Source of the DNA: Chromobotia macracanthus
Taxonomy: Eukaryota > Chordata > Actinopteri > Cypriniformes > Botiidae
Reading direction: 5' to 3'
DNA: 64,000 bases
NCBI GenBank assembly: GCA_036877525.1
Contig: JAZGTH010000019.1
Span: forward strand, 1,772,001 to 1,836,000
Shown here: in pieces, positions 61,301-64,000 of the stretch
How the letters are laid out: every line of letters begins with the position of its first letter
Numbering within the stretch: the first letter of the stretch is position 1
The notes under the pieces: generated by a model
What the model was told of the DNA's origin: nothing
The model's database searches: none
Seen by the model: only the letters and a program-made list of their open reading frames with translations
Position numbers and translations under genes: made by a program

Positions 61301-64000
61301 ACTCTATAAAAAAGTGAAGAACTAGGTTTTATAGAAATCAGTTTAAGTTTAGCAAGTCTGAGTGAAGAAAAATCATGTATGTTGAATATAATGCCTTGAC
61401 CAAAATGCTTACTCCCTAGTGACGTGGGCATACTGCTGAAAATAAATAATGAAATATAATACACTTAAATTAACACAGATTCAGATTTGATCTGCTTGAC
61501 GGCTATATAACAATTTGCATTAGAAGCATGCACCAGGAGCAGATGAGGACACCCATTCTAGGTCAGATTTGGTAAATCTAGGACAACCCAAACTCTCCCA
61601 GAGTCTCGCCGCTGGTGCTGTCAGGTTTTAAACTCTTTTCATTTTCAGTCGGAAATGCATGTGGCTGTAGCACAAAGCTAGACATAAACTCTCCGTGCTA
61701 TTCTCTTTTTCTATTTGCCTTTTTCTTTGTGATCATCCTGTAAACTCAAGCAGGGTTTCTGTTTCCCTTTCATTTCCTATGTTTTTGTTGTAAATATCAC
61801 AAACAGCGATTTTCTATTACTCGTGTTTGACAGTACAGGGGAGACTGGTGCTAGTTAATTTTTTTACTGCAGTTAATATTTGTCAGGGTAAGTTTATTTT
61901 TGAAAGTCAATTTATATTTATGCAAATAAATTTGTGTTGGCTTAAAAGAAAGCTATTTAAACTGTTGTTGCCAAGGATAAATGATACAAGTGTAGATGCT
62001 TGTGACAACATACTCCAACAGCAGGACATGGTGTACACTATAGGGTAGGTTGTCAAAATGGGAGCATGCCATTAAATTAAACTGGAAATGAAATATTAAC
62101 ATACAAAGCTGCATTACCTATTGTTTTGTATAAAATGACAACATTTGAGAACATACTCCAACCTGAATTACCAAAAACCTTGTCATAAGAACACAGTTTA
62201 ACCTTTCTTTAAGTATAAATACCTCCACAGAAGAGTTCCCTCTATTTTCTTCACTCAAAATTTCAGTGATATTACCTTGTATTATGTAAGGGAGGAGCTG
62301 TGCCAGTCAGTGACTTACTTAAAGTTTTAAAACAAGCATCTGAAGCCCAGCTCTCCTTTACTCATTATTCATAACTGTAGTCTCCATCTGGGAAAGTGGC
62401 AGTCTTGGCTGGCGTGCTTGTCTGTCTACAGTACGATCTGGGACTCTGTTTGATTGAAAATATTGTGATATTTGGCCAAGGTGTAAATTTGTCTGGCAAC
62501 TATGCAAATCGTTTAACATTTTTTTTCCATTTTCTTTTTCTTTTTTATTTAGAAGATGTGTTTAAATCTGGAGTAATGTGTAGAGATTCATGCTGTCCAA
62601 ATTACTTAAAGACACAAATCATTTCCTGTTTATATACTGTAAACTCACTGACAGGGTTCAGGGGTCTTTGGAAACATACATTCTTATCAAAATCTATGAC
62701 ACAAATATAATCATAGACCTTATAAAGAATAGCAGGAAAGAGCTCAAACCTTATTTTTATCAGTTTGACTTTTTCAATGCTTATGTCTTGCTGTACTGCA
62801 CTACCAATCTGTTCCTATGAGTTTTCTACTTCAAATATGTAAATGAAGTTTATCAACAGACGCACCGTCAACCTTACCTTGTGGCCCAGTAGCTAAGTCA
62901 GATTACTTACAGTGAGGGAGAGTTGTTAATATTTCACTCTTCCCTGTAAAGAGAGAGTGTGTGTGACTGGCCGGGAGTGTGAGACAGCACCTTCTGTTCA
63001 ATATGAGGCCTTCACTAAGCAGGCTTCTCTCACCAACACAGTTCCCACTCGACTCCACTGCCTCCAAGTTATATAAACTTTTTGAAAAATGGGCAAAACT
63101 TTTTATGAGTTTTCTATTCTCTTGCTCAGCATACTATACGTTGTGCTATAGGGTGTGTTTATAGTTTCTCTGTTTTTATCTCTCAGGGGTATTAGCTGAA
63201 TTTAGGAAAGCTTCATACAATTGGAGATATAAATCTCCTGGCTATTTAATTATGAAGGTATTTAAATGTAGGTTAAGTTTAATTAGTAAAATTCATTATA
63301 TTTTGTAGCACAATGAAATTGTTTCATGTTTCAAAATAAAATGCAAGTATTAAGATTCTAAGAAAATCTTTTGTAGCCTAAATGTATGTTAGTTTAAGTT
63401 TTATGTTGTTTAATAAATAAAAACTCAACAAAAGCAGATTCTACTGTTTAAGCAAACCTTTCACATAAACAGTGTTTATATATGCATTTCCATTAATATA
63501 AATAACCCATGTTCAACATAATTTCTGCTTGGCTGTAAAGTTACATGCTTCAAGTTCCTGTATAGCATGTATAAACATGATATATGTACTGTAGTATGAA
63601 TATTAGGGTGCTTTGATGCAGTTCTTTCATATTACAATAAGTAGTTATGTTATATGTTAATGACACATTGGAATACATTTACAGATGTTGTGTTCATATA
63701 GGTTATCAAATGGACAAAATTGTATGCGATAATTTATATGATAATTGCCAGTAATAAGATTATTTTACTGGATTTCCTCATGAATGTATGTGCAACTAAA
63801 TAGGGTTTCACCTTTATACCCATTAGGCAATGCTACAGGTATTTTATTCCCCCTAATATCAATGTATAAGACATACAAAATCCCATGGCACACGCTCAGC
63901 CTAAAACGATGCTTATTACCTGTATCAATGCTTTCCTGTGTGAGACAAGGGGGACCAAAAGCATTGACTGGTGAGCAGAGACTTGGAAATTAAAAGCATT

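Larger units (their letters stand above)
50721..64000. other. upstream intergenic sequence, no gene recognised
   Basis: About 13 kb of AT-rich sequence 5' of nr3c2. Recognised items are a SINE tail (51499-51545), a Tc1-like relic (about 52200-52720), a partial exon 1 duplicate (52995-53060) and a composite TTAA-flanked element (53694-55335). From 55340 to 64000 I see no repeat family, RNA gene or exon that I can name. Open frames such as 60439-60828 (minus, 129 codons) lack recognisable motifs. Patches at about 57030-57240 and 59500-59600 are richer in sequence complexity and could be conserved non-coding elements. Confidence 0.7.

Overview
The window is a piece of a teleost fish genome, most likely a cypriniform (zebrafish/carp relatives). 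It is AT-rich, with large introns, canonical GT-AG splice sites and dispersed repeats of types abundant in cyprinids: tRNA-derived SINEs, short MITE-like DNA elements that begin TTAAAGG and carry a TAGTTCAC-type end, an L2/CR1-like LINE tail, Tc1-like debris and long TA microsatellites. The species cannot be fixed from the sequence alone.

There is one clearly supported gene: nr3c2, encoding the mineralocorticoid receptor (a nuclear receptor of the NR3C group), on the minus strand. Six coding exons are present in order: exon 2 (46069-47791, start codon and N-terminal domain), exon 3 (19329-19456, first zinc finger), exon 4 (11259-11375, second zinc finger), exon 5 (8679-8996, hinge and start of the ligand-binding domain), exon 6 (6732-6876) and exon 7 (2903-3033). 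They join in frame with no internal stop and give 853 complete codons plus one base. Human residue numbers map onto this protein by subtracting 27 in the ligand-binding domain. The last two coding exons (end of the ligand-binding domain, stop codon, 3' UTR) are not seen and must lie before base 1, so the gene is cut by the window edge rather than broken.

The 5' untranslated exon is predicted from sequence only, ending at 50194 with a good donor, inside a CpG-rich block (about 50340-50720) with a TATA-like palindrome at 50638-50645. Everything from about 50.7 kb to 64 kb is upstream non-coding sequence. It holds a degraded Tc1-like relic, a partial copy of the exon 1 boundary sequence and a composite DNA transposon flanked by TTAA (about 53.7-55.3 kb). 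No second gene is supported.

The most useful observations are within nr3c2: a leucine at the helix-8 position that separates fish from tetrapod receptors in their response to progesterone and spironolactone; loss of the first of four SUMO-attachment motifs; a 44-codon upstream ORF in the predicted 5' UTR ending 7 nt before the main start; and a decayed duplicate of the exon 1/donor region 2.8 kb upstream. I found no sign of an undescribed multi-gene system.
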